DNA of 64,000 nt, taken from positions 3,461,920-3,525,919 of the forward strand of contig NZ_KZ119600.1 of assembly GCF_002153425.1 (NCBI RefSeq), in the 5' to 3' direction. Source of the DNA: Litchfieldia alkalitelluris. GTDB taxonomy: Bacteria; Bacillota; Bacilli; Bacillales; Salisediminibacteriaceae. The position numbers were made by a program, and so were the translations under genes. Under the pieces are notes generated by a model that worked only from the letters and a program-made list of their open reading frames with translations, was not told the origin of the DNA and did no database searches. Of this stretch, positions 1 to 10,794 are shown one piece after another. Numbering within the stretch: the stretch's first letter is position 1; each line of letters opens with the position of its first letter.

Positions 1-418
1 GAAGGTTCTTACTAAGCTGCATATATGCTTTTGCGGAAAAATAATAGTTATCCATTTCAACTCCGATATTCCCCTTATCTTTTCCTAGATCAATTAGAAC
101 ATTTGCCATATAATCCATTGGGTGGTTAATTGCTGAGTGTACGTAATAGTCAGGATAAGCATAAATATTTTCCTCATGTAACCAAGTCTTTGTTTTAGCA
201 CCCTTGGAATCTTGATAGCGTCCAATCCAAATGGGTTGTGCTTCATCTATCATAACGACTAAAATTTGATGAACATAAAAGGACCAAGCGTCATAGCCTG
301 TAAGATAGTTCATATTGGCAGGATCCGTTACAAGTAAAACATCTAGACCTTTTTTTTCCATTCGCTGCTTTGTTTCCCGTAGTCTATTCTGATATTCAAA
401 CAAATCAAACGGCAGCAT
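1..418 (-). CDS. M24-family creatinase/ectoine hydrolase-like protein (3' part outside window)
   Basis: This is the N-terminal 139 codons of a gene that continues beyond the left edge. I translated it from ATG at 416-418, preceded by a good AGGAGGAGGAT ribosome-binding site. The protein starts MLPFDLFEYQNRLRET and contains DVLLVTDPANMNYLTGYDAW, the creatinase/prolidase N-terminal domain pattern of the M24 family; the metal-binding catalytic half is not in the window. The YLTGYDAWSFYVHQ stretch and the GVEMDNYYFSAKAY stretch resemble ectoine hydrolase DoeA as I remember it, which opens the ectoine ring to N-acetyl-diaminobutyrate. Creatinase or Xaa-Pro dipeptidase remain possible. A PucR-type regulator lies upstream on the same strand, which fits an inducible catabolic gene. 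Confidence 0.6.
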   Translation of the reverse strand, partial: MLPFDLFEYQNRLRETKQRMEKKGLDVLLVTDPANMNYLTGYDAWSFYVHQILVVMIDEAQPIWIGRYQDSKGAKTKTWLHEENIYAYPDYYVHSAINHPMDYMANVLIDLGKDKGNIGVEMDNYYFSAKAYMQLSKNL

Positions 419-607
419 GGGATCCTCCTCCTTTGTTTTCTTTCGGTGTAATTGTCTGAATATTAAATCTTTTGTTATGTTATATAATATAAAAAAAACA
501 AGTCCGATGTAATGTTCAATCTGTATGAACTTTTCTTAAAATTCGTTATACACATTGATCCGTAAGGGTTATACTGTCTTCAAATGTAAAGAATCGTAAG
601 TGCAACA

Positions 608-648
608 ACAAAAAAATAACCATCATGCGTATGCATAGATAGTTATCT
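608..648 (-). terminator. Rho-independent terminator of the PucR-type gene
   Basis: Read on the minus strand, an imperfect hairpin (arms around GATAACTATC and GATGGTTAT) is followed by a run of seven T. It lies directly after the stop codon of the regulator gene. Confidence 0.6.
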
Positions 649-653
649 TAAGA

Positions 654-2324
654 TCACTCCATATTCTTTTTTAACATCCAAAGGCGAACACTCAACTCCA
701 ACAAAAACAAATCGTCAGAATCTACAAGGGATAATTGTGTTAATGATTCTATGTTCCTTAACCGATGAAGGAGAGATTGCCTGTGCAAATTTAAGGCCCT
801 TGCTGTCTGGCTGACATTACCTTTATATTTGTTGTATATCATAAACGTATAAATAAGATCTGTTTTTCTCTTCTTATCATAATCAATTAATGGTTGAATC
901 GTATCTGTTACAATCTCTTCTATTTCCTTCTTTTGTGACAAAGTCATCAGTAATCTATTAATTCGTGTATCACTGAAAAAAGTACGACTACCTACACCAT
1001 TCTCTTGTATACCAATATCTAAAGCTGTTTTAGCCTCATGATAACTATCGTAGAAAGCATAGTGACCATCTTTATGTGTAGCAATACCCCAAGATAAGTT
1101 TACATTTGTGAGAAGATCTTTCAAGCGTCTCTCTATGACATCTAAAAACTGATTAGCTGTTTCCATATATGGTTTATGATCCGCCTCTAAAAAAACGATA
1201 ACTTCCCCTTCTTCAAAAGTGGCCATTGTACGGCGATGTAACAATTTCCCCGCACTGGTTATTTCCTTTTGCAAATAATAATTCATACTTTGCAAAGAGG
1301 AACTGGCAGGACTATCCTTTGAACCCTTAATCTTTTTTTCAAATAAATCCTGTTCTTGAAACTCTCCTACAATACAAATATAAGGACGAGTCAAATCATA
1401 TCCGAGCAACTGCCCTTTCGAAATCAACTGAGTGGTTACTTCCGTGCTGCTTTTCGTTAAATTTAAAATAAAATTATCCTTTAATCTAACTTCCGTCATT
1501 TCAATCGCGTTTTCTTTCACGAAATAGAGAGCACATGCTGTGAGGGCGTGTTCCAATACGTTCATAACGAACCAAGTGAGATCTTGCCGATCATTTGGTT
1601 GAAATATTAAATAGCCTTGTTTTCGATGATTACTAGAAATAGTCAATCGAAAACACATTTCATGATCAATCATATATTCATCTAAATAGTGGGATAATGG
1701 GTGTTCTGGTAATAAGCCTGATGGAGGAATTTGCTGTAGTTGGCCGTCCTCTTCTTCATTTAAAATGTTCAACATTTTTTTGTTAAAATGACAGTTCGCC
1801 CTTGGTTCACCTAGGAGGTCAGTAATTACAATCGGTATATTAATATGTTTGTACAAAATATTAGAGATATCCTGTAAACCTTTTTCTTGCAGTACACAGT
1901 TAATTAACTCCTGTCTAACACCTTCCGCCTGCTGCCTTTCCCAACGTTTATCCTTATTAATTTCTTGGAAAACTGTATGAAGTATGTCTCCAAATCTTAC
2001 TTCCCAAGGAATCTCGATAATGATAAATTCATAGTGCTCGGCAAGCTGCACTACCCTTTCAGGTATATCATAAATATATCTTCCTGTAGCAAAAGCCAAT
2101 ACTGAAGCACCTGAATCGATAACATCCTTTACAAACTGCTCTAATAAAATGGGGTCATCTTCACACCCGATTCCCGTACTGAGTACCAACTCATTTTTGC
2201 GGACAAAATTTTCAACAGGCACTTCTATCACTGAGATCCAGTCAACCTTTTTATCATTCACTAACTTCTTTCCACACTTCACTTTCGAAGTTTCCATGAT
2301 TGGTAGTTGGATGACATCTTTCAC
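654..2324 (-). CDS. PucR-family transcriptional regulator
   Basis: A 556-aa protein with the PucR architecture. The N-terminal purine-catabolism-regulator-like domain spans about residues 1-125 (KDVIQLPI, ELVLSTG, GASVLAFATGRYI). The middle is a CdaR/GGDEF-like region. The C-terminal PucR helix-turn-helix is at about 500-540 (YNKYKGNVSQTARALNLHRQ). The start used is GTG at 2322-2324 behind GGGGGTGGGG; the conserved LTVKDV motif begins two codons earlier, so an unusual upstream start cannot be excluded. Family members activate catabolic genes for purines, proline, GABA or ectoine-type compounds. The next gene on this strand is the M24 hydrolase, its likely target, but the effector is unknown. 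Confidence 0.8.
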   Translation of the reverse strand: MKDVIQLPIMETSKVKCGKKLVNDKKVDWISVIEVPVENFVRKNELVLSTGIGCEDDPILLEQFVKDVIDSGASVLAFATGRYIYDIPERVVQLAEHYEFIIIEIPWEVRFGDILHTVFQEINKDKRWERQQAEGVRQELINCVLQEKGLQDISNILYKHINIPIVITDLLGEPRANCHFNKKMLNILNEEEDGQLQQIPPSGLLPEHPLSHYLDEYMIDHEMCFRLTISSNHRKQGYLIFQPNDRQDLTWFVMNVLEHALTACALYFVKENAIEMTEVRLKDNFILNLTKSSTEVTTQLISKGQLLGYDLTRPYICIVGEFQEQDLFEKKIKGSKDSPASSSLQSMNYYLQKEITSAGKLLHRRTMATFEEGEVIVFLEADHKPYMETANQFLDVIERRLKDLLTNVNLSWGIATHKDGHYAFYDSYHEAKTALDIGIQENGVGSRTFFSDTRINRLLMTLSQKKEIEEIVTDTIQPLIDYDKKRKTDLIYTFMIYNKYKGNVSQTARALNLHRQSLLHRLRNIESLTQLSLVDSDDLFLLELSVRLWMLKKNME

Positions 2325-2483
2325 CGTTAACCCAATAACCCCACCCCCAAATATCGAACCTTTTTAATTAGTTTAGTTTATGAAGCAGCCTCCTTAAATA
2401 TCCAACTATTAGTAAATATACTAACATTACAATTTTAATTGAAGTAAAGAAACGAGGAAGGGTGTTCAATTGAATAAATAAGG

Positions 2484-2664
2484 GGAGAAATTACGCTTAA
2501 AAAATAAATAGCTCGAAAACAGTCTGAATAGACGGAGAAATTCCGCTTATGAACTCCAATCAATTAAAAAAGGGGAAATTCCCTTTGTAAGCCGGAAAAA
2601 TTCCCCTTATTTGCCACTAAATTAGGTGAAAGTTGATTATAAACGGAATTTCTCCGCTTATTCT
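2484..2664. repeat. short intergenic hairpin-type repeat cluster (family C)
   Basis: Four or five imperfect copies of a motif GGAGAAATTCCGCTTAT lie at about 2484, 2534, 2572, 2594 and, inverted, 2645. The core CGGAGAAATTCCG is itself nearly palindromic. Spacing is irregular (about 20-60 bp). Between the PucR gene start (2324) and the GH27 stop (2775) I see no gene. The CCGCTTAT tail recalls the 52-bp arrays elsewhere in the window. Confidence 0.6.
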
Positions 2665-2774
2665 ATTTCACTGCTAAGGATAGAAATATACTGTCTTGGC
2701 GATACGCTAGTTTTCCTAATTAATCCCCAATAAAACCTCATTTACTACAACAGAAATTACTTTTAGTATAAAGC

Positions 2775-4061
2775 CTAATAGAGTTTTAGAAAAACAGATG
2801 CATGTGGTGCAAGAGTAAAACTTAAATTGTGATGAGTTGACCCTAAATCTAAATCAACTCTTTCCCAAAGATTCCTTACATTTACGTTTGAAGTATATCC
2901 TAACTGCTCTAAATTAACGGTAACATTTTCCTCTGTATCATTTAAATTAAATATAGCTACAAATGTATTTCCATCATCATCTTTAGAAGACCATACGACT
3001 TTATCGTCATCCCTAAAAACTTGCCTAGCACCGTAGCTATGTTGATGAACGTGAAGTACTTCCTCATTTGTTAATAATGATAAAGTCCACTCATCATTAT
3101 CACGTAATTCTCCACCAAACATGAGTGGTGAACGGAAAATCGACCATAGGGTCATCATTGTCCTCTGTTCATCTTTTGTAAATCTAGTAAATCGATCACT
3201 TGCTCCTCCATCCACTGATCGAATTCCAATATGACCTAATGGAAGCATATCTGCATCAGGCCAATGCCCTGGTCCACTATTTTTACTCCATTTATAGCAC
3301 CGCTCAAACATGTTATAGAGTAGTTCCCAATGGTCCCAGAAATCATCAGTCATTCTCCACATATTCGCATTTTCCTCTAGTAAACTTGCATGTTCTAAAG
3401 GAGCAGGACCTGGTGACAAACTTAATACCATCGGTCTACCGCATTTATCAATTGCCTTACGTATCATTTGAATCTCTTCAGTGTGTGTCCCGTATAATCT
3501 TGAGTCTGCAATATCATCAACCTTTACAAAGTCAACTTCCCATTCAGCATATAACTCAAAAAGGGAATCATAATACGCCTGTGCACCATCTTTTGATGAA
3601 TCAATGCCATACATATCAGTGTTCCACGGACAGATGGAATTAGGTTTGGCAATCTCTCTTGCAGTTGCTTTTGAATGTAAGATCGACGTATTTTGATGAA
3701 CAGCTTGTCTTGGAATACCACGCATAATGTGTATACCAAACTTAAGGCCTAGACTATGAATATAGTCAGTTAATGGTTTAAATCCTTTTCCATTTGCGGC
3801 TGAAGGAAAACGATTCGTAGCTGGAATCAAACGTGAATGTTCATCCATATCTAATGGAACGAAAGGTCTATATGCAGAAGAAACAGCCCCTGGCTCGGAC
3901 CATTGTATATCAACGACAACATACTCCCAACCATACATTTTTAAATTTTCAGCCATGTAGTCTGCGTTTCCTTTTACCTCGTCCTCAGTTACAGTAGCTC
4001 CATAACAGTCCCAACTGTTCCAGCCCATTGGTGGTGTTAATGCATATTTGTGATGGTTCAT
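2775..4061 (-). CDS. GH27 alpha-galactosidase / beta-L-arabinopyranosidase-type glycosidase
   Basis: A 428-aa protein with clear glycoside hydrolase family 27 signatures: PPMGWNSWDCYGA near the N-terminus, VVVDIQW, FVKVDD near residue 180 (putative nucleophile Asp) and RMTDDFWDHW near 237 (putative acid/base Asp). The start is the ATG of MNHHKY, eight bases after AAGGAG; an in-frame ATG 24 bases upstream (4085) would precede this RBS and is less likely. No signal peptide is seen, so it should act in the cytoplasm. It follows the GH51 gene by 46 bp on the same strand. Next to an arabinofuranosidase, removal of galactose or beta-L-arabinopyranose from arabinoxylan/arabinogalactan fragments is plausible. 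Substrate specificity cannot be read from sequence. Confidence 0.85.
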   Translation of the reverse strand: MNHHKYALTPPMGWNSWDCYGATVTEDEVKGNADYMAENLKMYGWEYVVVDIQWSEPGAVSSAYRPFVPLDMDEHSRLIPATNRFPSAANGKGFKPLTDYIHSLGLKFGIHIMRGIPRQAVHQNTSILHSKATAREIAKPNSICPWNTDMYGIDSSKDGAQAYYDSLFELYAEWEVDFVKVDDIADSRLYGTHTEEIQMIRKAIDKCGRPMVLSLSPGPAPLEHASLLEENANMWRMTDDFWDHWELLYNMFERCYKWSKNSGPGHWPDADMLPLGHIGIRSVDGGASDRFTRFTKDEQRTMMTLWSIFRSPLMFGGELRDNDEWTLSLLTNEEVLHVHQHSYGARQVFRDDDKVVWSSKDDDGNTFVAIFNLNDTEENVTVNLEQLGYTSNVNVRNLWERVDLDLGSTHHNLSFTLAPHASVFLKLY

Positions 4062-4107
4062 CCTTTCATCTCCTTGAGGATTCATTTATGAATAAGTTCG
4101 ATTAATT

Positions 4108-5646
<1,539 letters not shown>

Positions 5647-5657
5647 TTAATTAAAGA

Positions 5658-5672
5658 TATAAGCGCTTTCAT
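5658..5672 (-). promoter_or_regulatory. cre-like site upstream of abfA
   Basis: Minus-strand ATGAAAGCGCTTATA matches the CcpA consensus WTGNAANCGNWWWCA with one mismatch. It lies about 30 bp upstream of the abfA start, a position suited to catabolite repression. Confidence 0.5.
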
Positions 5673-5755
5673 AAAAAATAAAGTCTATCCTATATTCAAA
5701 GATTATCGCATATCCGTACAAGGGTCAATGACTGAACAACCAACTAGAATTGAAC

Positions 5756-5890
5756 ATATACGTACAATTTGGGGTAACATTAGAGTATTGCTTACTTTCA
5801 ATAATATAAGTAGAATTGGCGGGATGTCTATTTACACTTCTAATAACTCTTCATCTATTTTCGAAATAATATAGAATATGTACGTATACC
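5756..5890 (-). promoter_or_regulatory. two AraR-like operator candidates upstream of abfA
   Basis: Two sequences centred on the palindrome TACGTA (5756-5770 ATATACGTACAATTT and 5875-5890 AATATGTACGTATACC) resemble the AraR box ATTTGTACGTACAAAT. Their cores are 122 bp apart, compatible with cooperative looping. An AraR homologue is encoded at 9647-10762. Confidence 0.45.
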
Positions 5891-6060
5891 ATTACAGCGA
5901 CGATAAATAGGTGCAATTAAGTATTAAAAGACTTAGATTATAAAATAATTACTAAACTATGAATAGAATTGTGAAGATTCATTTTTGCTGTATTGGGAGG
6001 TTTCTCGTTCATTGAGTGACTAAAGATACTTTAAATAATGTTAACAACAAAAGTTAGAAT

Positions 6061-6853
6061 CTCACGTGAGATAGACTGCTTATCGAACGCGAAATTGAAC
6101 AATAGCAAGAAACTCGCGTGAGATAGGCCGCTTATCGAACGTGAAAATGAACAAAAGCAAGAAACTCGCGTGTGATAGGCCGCTTATCGAACGTGAAAAA
6201 GAACAAAAGCAAGAAACTCGCGTGTGATAGGCCGCTTATCGCACGTGAAAATGAACAAAAGCAAGAATCTCACGTGAGATAGGCCGCTTATCGAACGTGA
6301 AAATGAACAAAAGCAAGAAACTCGCGTGTGATAGGCCGCTTATCGAACGTGAAAATGAACAAAAGCAAGAAACTCGCGTGTGATAGGCCGCTTATCGAAC
6401 ACGTAATTGTGCAAAAGCAAGAAACTCGCGTGTGATAGGCCGCTTATCGAACGTGAAAATGAACAAAAGCAAGAATCTCACGTGAGATAGGCCGCTTATC
6501 GAACGTGAAAATGAACAAAAGCAAGAATCTCACGTGAGATAGGCTGCTTATCGAACGCGAAATTGAACAATAGCAAGAAACTCGCGTGAGATAGGCCGCT
6601 TATCGAACGTGAAAATGAACAAAAGCAAGAATCTCACGTGAGATAGGCCGCTAATCGGACGCGAAAATGAACAAAAGCAAGAAACTCGCGTGTGATAGGC
6701 TACTTATCGGACGCGAAAATGAACAAAAGCAAGAAACTCGCGTGAGATAGAGGCCTAATCGGACGCGAAAATGAACAAAAGCAAGAAACTCGCGTGAGAT
6801 AGGCTGCTTATCGAACGCGAAATTGTGCAAAAGTTAGAATCTCGCGTGAGATA
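6061..6853. repeat. 52-bp tandem repeat array, family A, locus 1 (15 full units plus a partial unit)
   Basis: Fifteen consecutive units of exactly 52 bp start at 6061, 6113, 6165 and so on, ending in a 13-base partial unit at 6841. A typical unit begins CTCGCGTGTGATAGGCCGCT, continues TATCGAACGTGAAAATGAAC and ends AAAAGCAAGAAA. Many units begin CTCACGTGAG (a perfect palindrome), and the arms CGCGTGAGATA and TATCG..CGCGA form an imperfect hairpin. Both ends of the array use a variant linker, AAAAGTTAGAA. There are no unique spacers, and 52 is not a multiple of three, so it is neither CRISPR nor a coding repeat. The array separates the abfA promoter from the tkt terminator. Confidence 0.95.
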
Positions 6854-6997
6854 CCAAGCTAGTAAATATATTAAATCTTCAATCTAGTGAGTAAAGTGCC
6901 ATGGAAAACGACCTTGTAATGCATAACTAATATTTTTACAATAGTTCGTCCACTTTTCTCCTCCCACACCATATTTTTATACAAGGAAGCATGAAAG

Positions 6998-7157
6998 TTT
7001 TAGTTTCTAAGTTGATGTGTACGGGTAAAATTAAATGTTCTTTTAATACCTTTATAATCACTCCACTACTATACTTCACCACGATCCCCCCTCCCCATAT
7101 ATAAATCAATGAGTTATCCACAGGTCGATTATTTTATAATTTCCTGCTAAACAACAA
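6998..7157. repeat. ~160-bp element duplicated near 55.2 kb, with a perfect DnaA box
   Basis: From TTTAGTTTCTAAGTTG to ATTTTATAATTTCCTG and AACAACAA this segment matches 55214-55375, with substitutions spread evenly. It contains TTATCCACA (7114-7122), a perfect DnaA box. Shared blocks include ATCACTCCACTACTAT and CTTCACCACGATC. Substitutions between the copies fall at all three positions of the minus-strand reading frame, so it is not a conserved protein. In both loci it sits between a 52-bp family-A array and a gene terminator, in the same orientation. Confidence 0.8.
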
Positions 7158-7198
7158 AAAAAACTGCCCCTAAAGTAAACCAACTTTAAAGGGCAGTC
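7156..7198 (-). terminator. tkt terminator
   Basis: The minus strand reads ACTGCCCTTTAAAGT, loop, ACTTTAGGGGCAGT and then seven T: a strong hairpin just after the transketolase stop codon. Confidence 0.85.
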
Positions 7199-7222
7199 TG
7201 TCTTTTATTTCGCTTAAATATA

Positions 7223-9229
7223 TTACTTCACTGTCACAGCAGCAAGTACTTTATCTACGTTTGCTACTACATTTTCAACTGTGAATCCGTACTCTTTCAT
7301 TACGATATCTCCTGGTGCAGATGCTCCAAATGTTGAAATACCAATGATTGAACCTTGATCTCCAACATATTTTTCCCAACCTTGTGGGTAAGCCATTTCA
7401 ATCGCAACACGTGCTTTGATGTTAGAAGGGATGACAGACTCCTTGTACTCATCAGATTGTTGCTCGAATAGCTCCCAGCTCGGCATACTAACTACGCGAA
7501 CTGCTACACCTTTTTTAGTTAATTCCTCTTTTGCTTCAACAGCAAGACTTACTTCTGAACCTGTAGCAAGTAAGATTACGTCTGCTTCTTTATCTGAATC
7601 AGATAAAACATAAGCACCTTTTCTTACGCCGTCATAAGCAAGTTCAGCAGATCCTTTTAATACAGGTAATTTTTGTCTAGTAAGCACCATTGCAACAGGA
7701 GCTTCACGTTGTTCAAATGCATAACGATATGCTTCTAACGTTTCATTTCCATCAGCAGGACGCATTACAGTTAAACCTGGAATTACTCTTAGTGCAGGTA
7801 ATTGCTCTACTGGCTCATGTGTTGGGCCATCTTCCCCTACAGCAATACTGTCATGAGTAAGAACATATACAACTGGTTGATTCATCATAGCAGCTAGACG
7901 GATAGATGGACGTAAGTAATCAGAGAATACGAAGAACGTACCACCGTATGGACGAACACCACCGTGAAGAGCTAATCCGTTTAGTGCCGCTCCCATTGCA
8001 TGTTCACGTACACCGAACCAAATGTTTCTTCCAGCAAAATCTTCTTTACTGAAGATTGGTAATCCTTTTAATGTCGTATTGTTTGAACCAGCTAAGTCTG
8101 CAGATCCACCAAATACTGTTGGAAGGTTTTTCGCAATTGCATTTAATGCATGACCTGAAGATTCACGAGTAGCCATCTTAGGTGCATCTAATGGGTAGTG
8201 CTCAAGATCCTTGTCCCAACCTTCTGGTAATTGATTATTGATCGCTTGTTCGAATTGTAGAGCAAGCTCAGGATGTGCTTTTTTATAGTCTTCGAATTGT
8301 GCATTCCATTCAGCTTCTGCTTTTTCACCAGCTACTTTTATTTTTGCATAGTGATCACGTACAGATGTAGGAATTTCAAATGGCTCATGCTCCCAGCCGT
8401 AGCTTGCTTTCGTTAAAGCTACTTCTTCCGCTCCAAGTGGGGCACCATGGGAAGCAGATTTACCTGATTTATTTGGGCTACCGTGACCAATAATTGTACG
8501 TACTTCAATTAATGTCGGTTTGTCAGTAACACTTTTTGCTTCTTCAATTGCTTTACCAATTGCAGCAATATCTGTACCGTCTTCAACGCGTACATAGTGC
8601 CATTGGTAAGATTCAAAACGCTTTTGCACACTTTCAGAGAAAGACATATTTAAATCTCCGTCTAAAGAGATATCATTTGAATCATATAAAACTACAAGTT
8701 TTCCAAGACCCATATGTCCTGCCATAGAAGCTGCTTCAGAAGAGATACCTTCCATTAAGTCTCCATCACCACAAATTGTGTAAGTATAGTGATCAACAAT
8801 GTCAAATCCCTCTTTATTGTATGTTGCTGCTAAATGAGCTTCACCCATTGCCATACCTACTGCAGTAGAGATACCTTGCCCTAGTGGTCCAGTAGTCGCT
8901 TCAACACCAACTGTGTGACCAAACTCTGGGTGACCAGGTGTTTTACTTCCATGTTGACGGAAGTTTTTAAGCTCTTCAATTGGAAGATCATATCCAGTTA
9001 AGTGGAGTAAGCTGTACAGTAGGGCAGATCCGTGACCAGCAGATAAAACAAAGCGGTCTCTGTCAAAGAATGATGGATTTGCTGGATTGTGCTTCATGTG
9101 GTTAGCCCAAAGCTCATAAGCCATTGGAGCAGCCCCCATCGGCATACCTGGATGTCCAGAATTTGCTTTCTCTACCATATCAATAGATAAGGTTCTTAAA
9201 CTATTAATTGCTTGTTGTTCAATCGTCAT
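7223..9229 (-). CDS. tkt: transketolase
   Basis: A 668-aa thiamine-diphosphate enzyme of the non-oxidative pentose phosphate pathway. It moves two-carbon units between xylulose-5-P, ribose-5-P and erythrose-4-P. Visible signatures are [18 protein letters not shown] near the N-terminus, the TPP motif [13 protein letters not shown], and [18 protein letters not shown] in the pyrimidine domain. The length is typical of bacterial Tkt. The start is ATG at 9227-9229, seven bases after GGAGG; the 14-codon upstream extension runs through this RBS. It is monocistronic, with its own terminator. Its place here suits channelling of xylose and arabinose carbon from XylA/XylB and the ara route. One isolated CTATAGTTTG box lies about 110 bp upstream. 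Confidence 0.97.
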   Translation of the reverse strand: MTIEQQAINSLRTLSIDMVEKANSGHPGMPMGAAPMAYELWANHMKHNPANPSFFDRDRFVLSAGHGSALLYSLLHLTGYDLPIEELKNFRQHGSKTPGHPEFGHTVGVEATTGPLGQGISTAVGMAMGEAHLAATYNKEGFDIVDHYTYTICGDGDLMEGISSEAASMAGHMGLGKLVVLYDSNDISLDGDLNMSFSESVQKRFESYQWHYVRVEDGTDIAAIGKAIEEAKSVTDKPTLIEVRTIIGHGSPNKSGKSASHGAPLGAEEVALTKASYGWEHEPFEIPTSVRDHYAKIKVAGEKAEAEWNAQFEDYKKAHPELALQFEQAINNQLPEGWDKDLEHYPLDAPKMATRESSGHALNAIAKNLPTVFGGSADLAGSNNTTLKGLPIFSKEDFAGRNIWFGVREHAMGAALNGLALHGGVRPYGGTFFVFSDYLRPSIRLAAMMNQPVVYVLTHDSIAVGEDGPTHEPVEQLPALRVIPGLTVMRPADGNETLEAYRYAFEQREAPVAMVLTRQKLPVLKGSAELAYDGVRKGAYVLSDSDKEADVILLATGSEVSLAVEAKEELTKKGVAVRVVSMPSWELFEQQSDEYKESVIPSNIKARVAIEMAYPQGWEKYVGDQGSIIGISTFGASAPGDIVMKEYGFTVENVVANVDKVLAAVTVK

Positions 9230-9551
9230 TACATTACCTCCATGTGTATAATTAAAAATTATTACCAACATAAAAACCTGTAGGGAAAATACACTGATAA
9301 GACTATTAAATTAAAGTTATGTATTAAAACAACCCTACAAACTATAGTTCAGCCCGTGTTTTCTTAATAATAATTTAAACATTCTATTATAACATTAAAT
9401 CACACGAACATACACTATTAATCTTATATGTTACGACATTAATTGACAAGAGATTTCTTTGAATATTTCATGTCATTCACAGAATGAAGTCCACTTAAAA
9501 TCATACAGATATGTCGTGGAATTTATGCCAATTTGATTATTTCCATAAAAC

Positions 9552-9586
9552 AAAAAAACCTGATCTAAAATTAAACCAGGTTTTTC
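9552..9586 (-). terminator. terminator after araR
   Basis: Inverted repeat AACCTGGTTTA / TAGATCAGGTT followed by a T run on the minus strand and an A run before it, so it may work in both directions. The rest of 9230-9646 is AT-rich tkt leader with no gene that I can see. Confidence 0.75.
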
Positions 9587-9646
9587 CTTATACTACTTAA
9601 TTTGCCAATTAATGAATGTTTTGAGCGTTAATATAGAATAAGTCCC

Positions 9647-10762
9647 TTATTTATCTTCAATTTTCCTTGTGGATTGACGAATGACTAATTTCGGTTCATA
9701 AAGCACGTTTTCATACTTAGGAGATGCTTTCCTAGATGGAGAATGGTTTTCCTCCACTAAGTTCACGATCATTCTCGCCGCTTCTTCTCCCATCTCCATT
9801 TTAGGGTGCTTCACTGTAGTGAGCTTCACTTCTGTTGCCTCAGCTAAAAATGAATCATCATACCCTACGATAGATATATCTTTTGGAATATTGAGCTTTC
9901 TGTTTCTTGTTATATCAAGGAGCGATACGGCAAGCTCATCATTATAACAAACAATAGCCGTTGGTACATCAGCAGAAGCCGAAAGAAGCTTTTCTAACTC
10001 CTCATGAGGCTTTGTTTTTTTCTCCTCAGAAAAGAAACTAATAATATAATTTGGATTAATTGGAACTTGATGTTTCCGGTGTGCTTTAATGTAGCCCTTC
10101 ATCCTTTTGACCCCTTGCGTATCATCCGTTTGGAAGAATCCTACGATGTTTTTATGACCAAGTTCAATTAAGTGCTCAGTTTGGGCATATCCACCCTTTT
10201 CATCGTCCATGACTAAACATAATGGCTCCAATTCTTCGTAAAATGCATTAATCATGATATAAGGAATGTTCATTCTTTCCAAATTAAAATAATAGTTAAT
10301 ATTTGGATTGGTAAAAGCACTCTTTGTTGGCTCTACTATAACGCCATCCACGTCTTGAGAAAGAATACTTTCCAGAACACGCTTTTCACTATCAATATTA
10401 TTGTTTGTACTATAAATACTAACGTTATAGCCACGCTCACTCAAATAGGATTCTGCACCACGTATAATCGACGGGAAAATATAATCAGAAATAAACGTCG
10501 TAATGATTGCGATATTTTTCTTATTGGTTTTAGGTTTTTTTTCATTTGTTTTTCGGTCTGCGCAAAAAGTACCTGCACCTTGTTCACGATACAACCAGCC
10601 TTCATTTACAAGTTCCCCAACTGCAACACGAATAGTATGCCTACTTACGCCAAATTCCTTCATTAACTCATTTTCAGAATTAATTTTTTGATTGGGAACA
10701 TAAGTACCATCTAATATTCTCGTCTTTATTTCTTGTTTCACCTTATTATATTTTGTCTGCAT
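9647..10762 (-). CDS. araR: AraR-type repressor (GntR DNA-binding domain fused to LacI-type sensor)
   Basis: A 371-aa regulator. Residues 1-70 are a GntR winged helix (KVKQEIKTRILDGTY, SENELMKEFGVSRHTIRVAV, EGWLYREQGAGTFC). The rest is a LacI/periplasmic-binding-like effector domain (NIAIITTFISDYIFPSIIRG, GVIVEPTKSA, DISIVGYDDSFLAEATEVKLTTV). This chimeric layout and length are those of B. subtilis AraR, which represses arabinose genes until L-arabinose binds. Candidate AraR boxes occur upstream of abfA and at the start of the two-GH10 xylanase transcript. It lies 32 bp downstream of the mutarotase gene, probably co-transcribed. Confidence 0.9.
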   Translation of the reverse strand: MQTKYNKVKQEIKTRILDGTYVPNQKINSENELMKEFGVSRHTIRVAVGELVNEGWLYREQGAGTFCADRKTNEKKPKTNKKNIAIITTFISDYIFPSIIRGAESYLSERGYNVSIYSTNNNIDSEKRVLESILSQDVDGVIVEPTKSAFTNPNINYYFNLERMNIPYIMINAFYEELEPLCLVMDDEKGGYAQTEHLIELGHKNIVGFFQTDDTQGVKRMKGYIKAHRKHQVPINPNYIISFFSEEKKTKPHEELEKLLSASADVPTAIVCYNDELAVSLLDITRNRKLNIPKDISIVGYDDSFLAEATEVKLTTVKHPKMEMGEEAARMIVNLVEENHSPSRKASPKYENVLYEPKLVIRQSTRKIEDK

Positions 10763-10794
10763 CTTATTAACCTCAATTCCACGTTAACTTCATT

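Noticed and set aside
6061-6853. CRISPR array
   Set aside because: The units are continuous 52-bp repeats with no unique spacers, and there are no cas genes in the window.
6936-7121. 61-codon frame in the DnaA-box element
   Set aside because: The homologous element at 55.2 kb keeps part of the frame, but substitutions fall on all codon positions and the frame stops early, so it is not coding.
9342-9352. Sixth member of the two-box promoter class upstream of tkt
   Set aside because: A single CTATAGTTTG-type box is present, but no second box at 21 bp and only a poor -10 at the expected distance.
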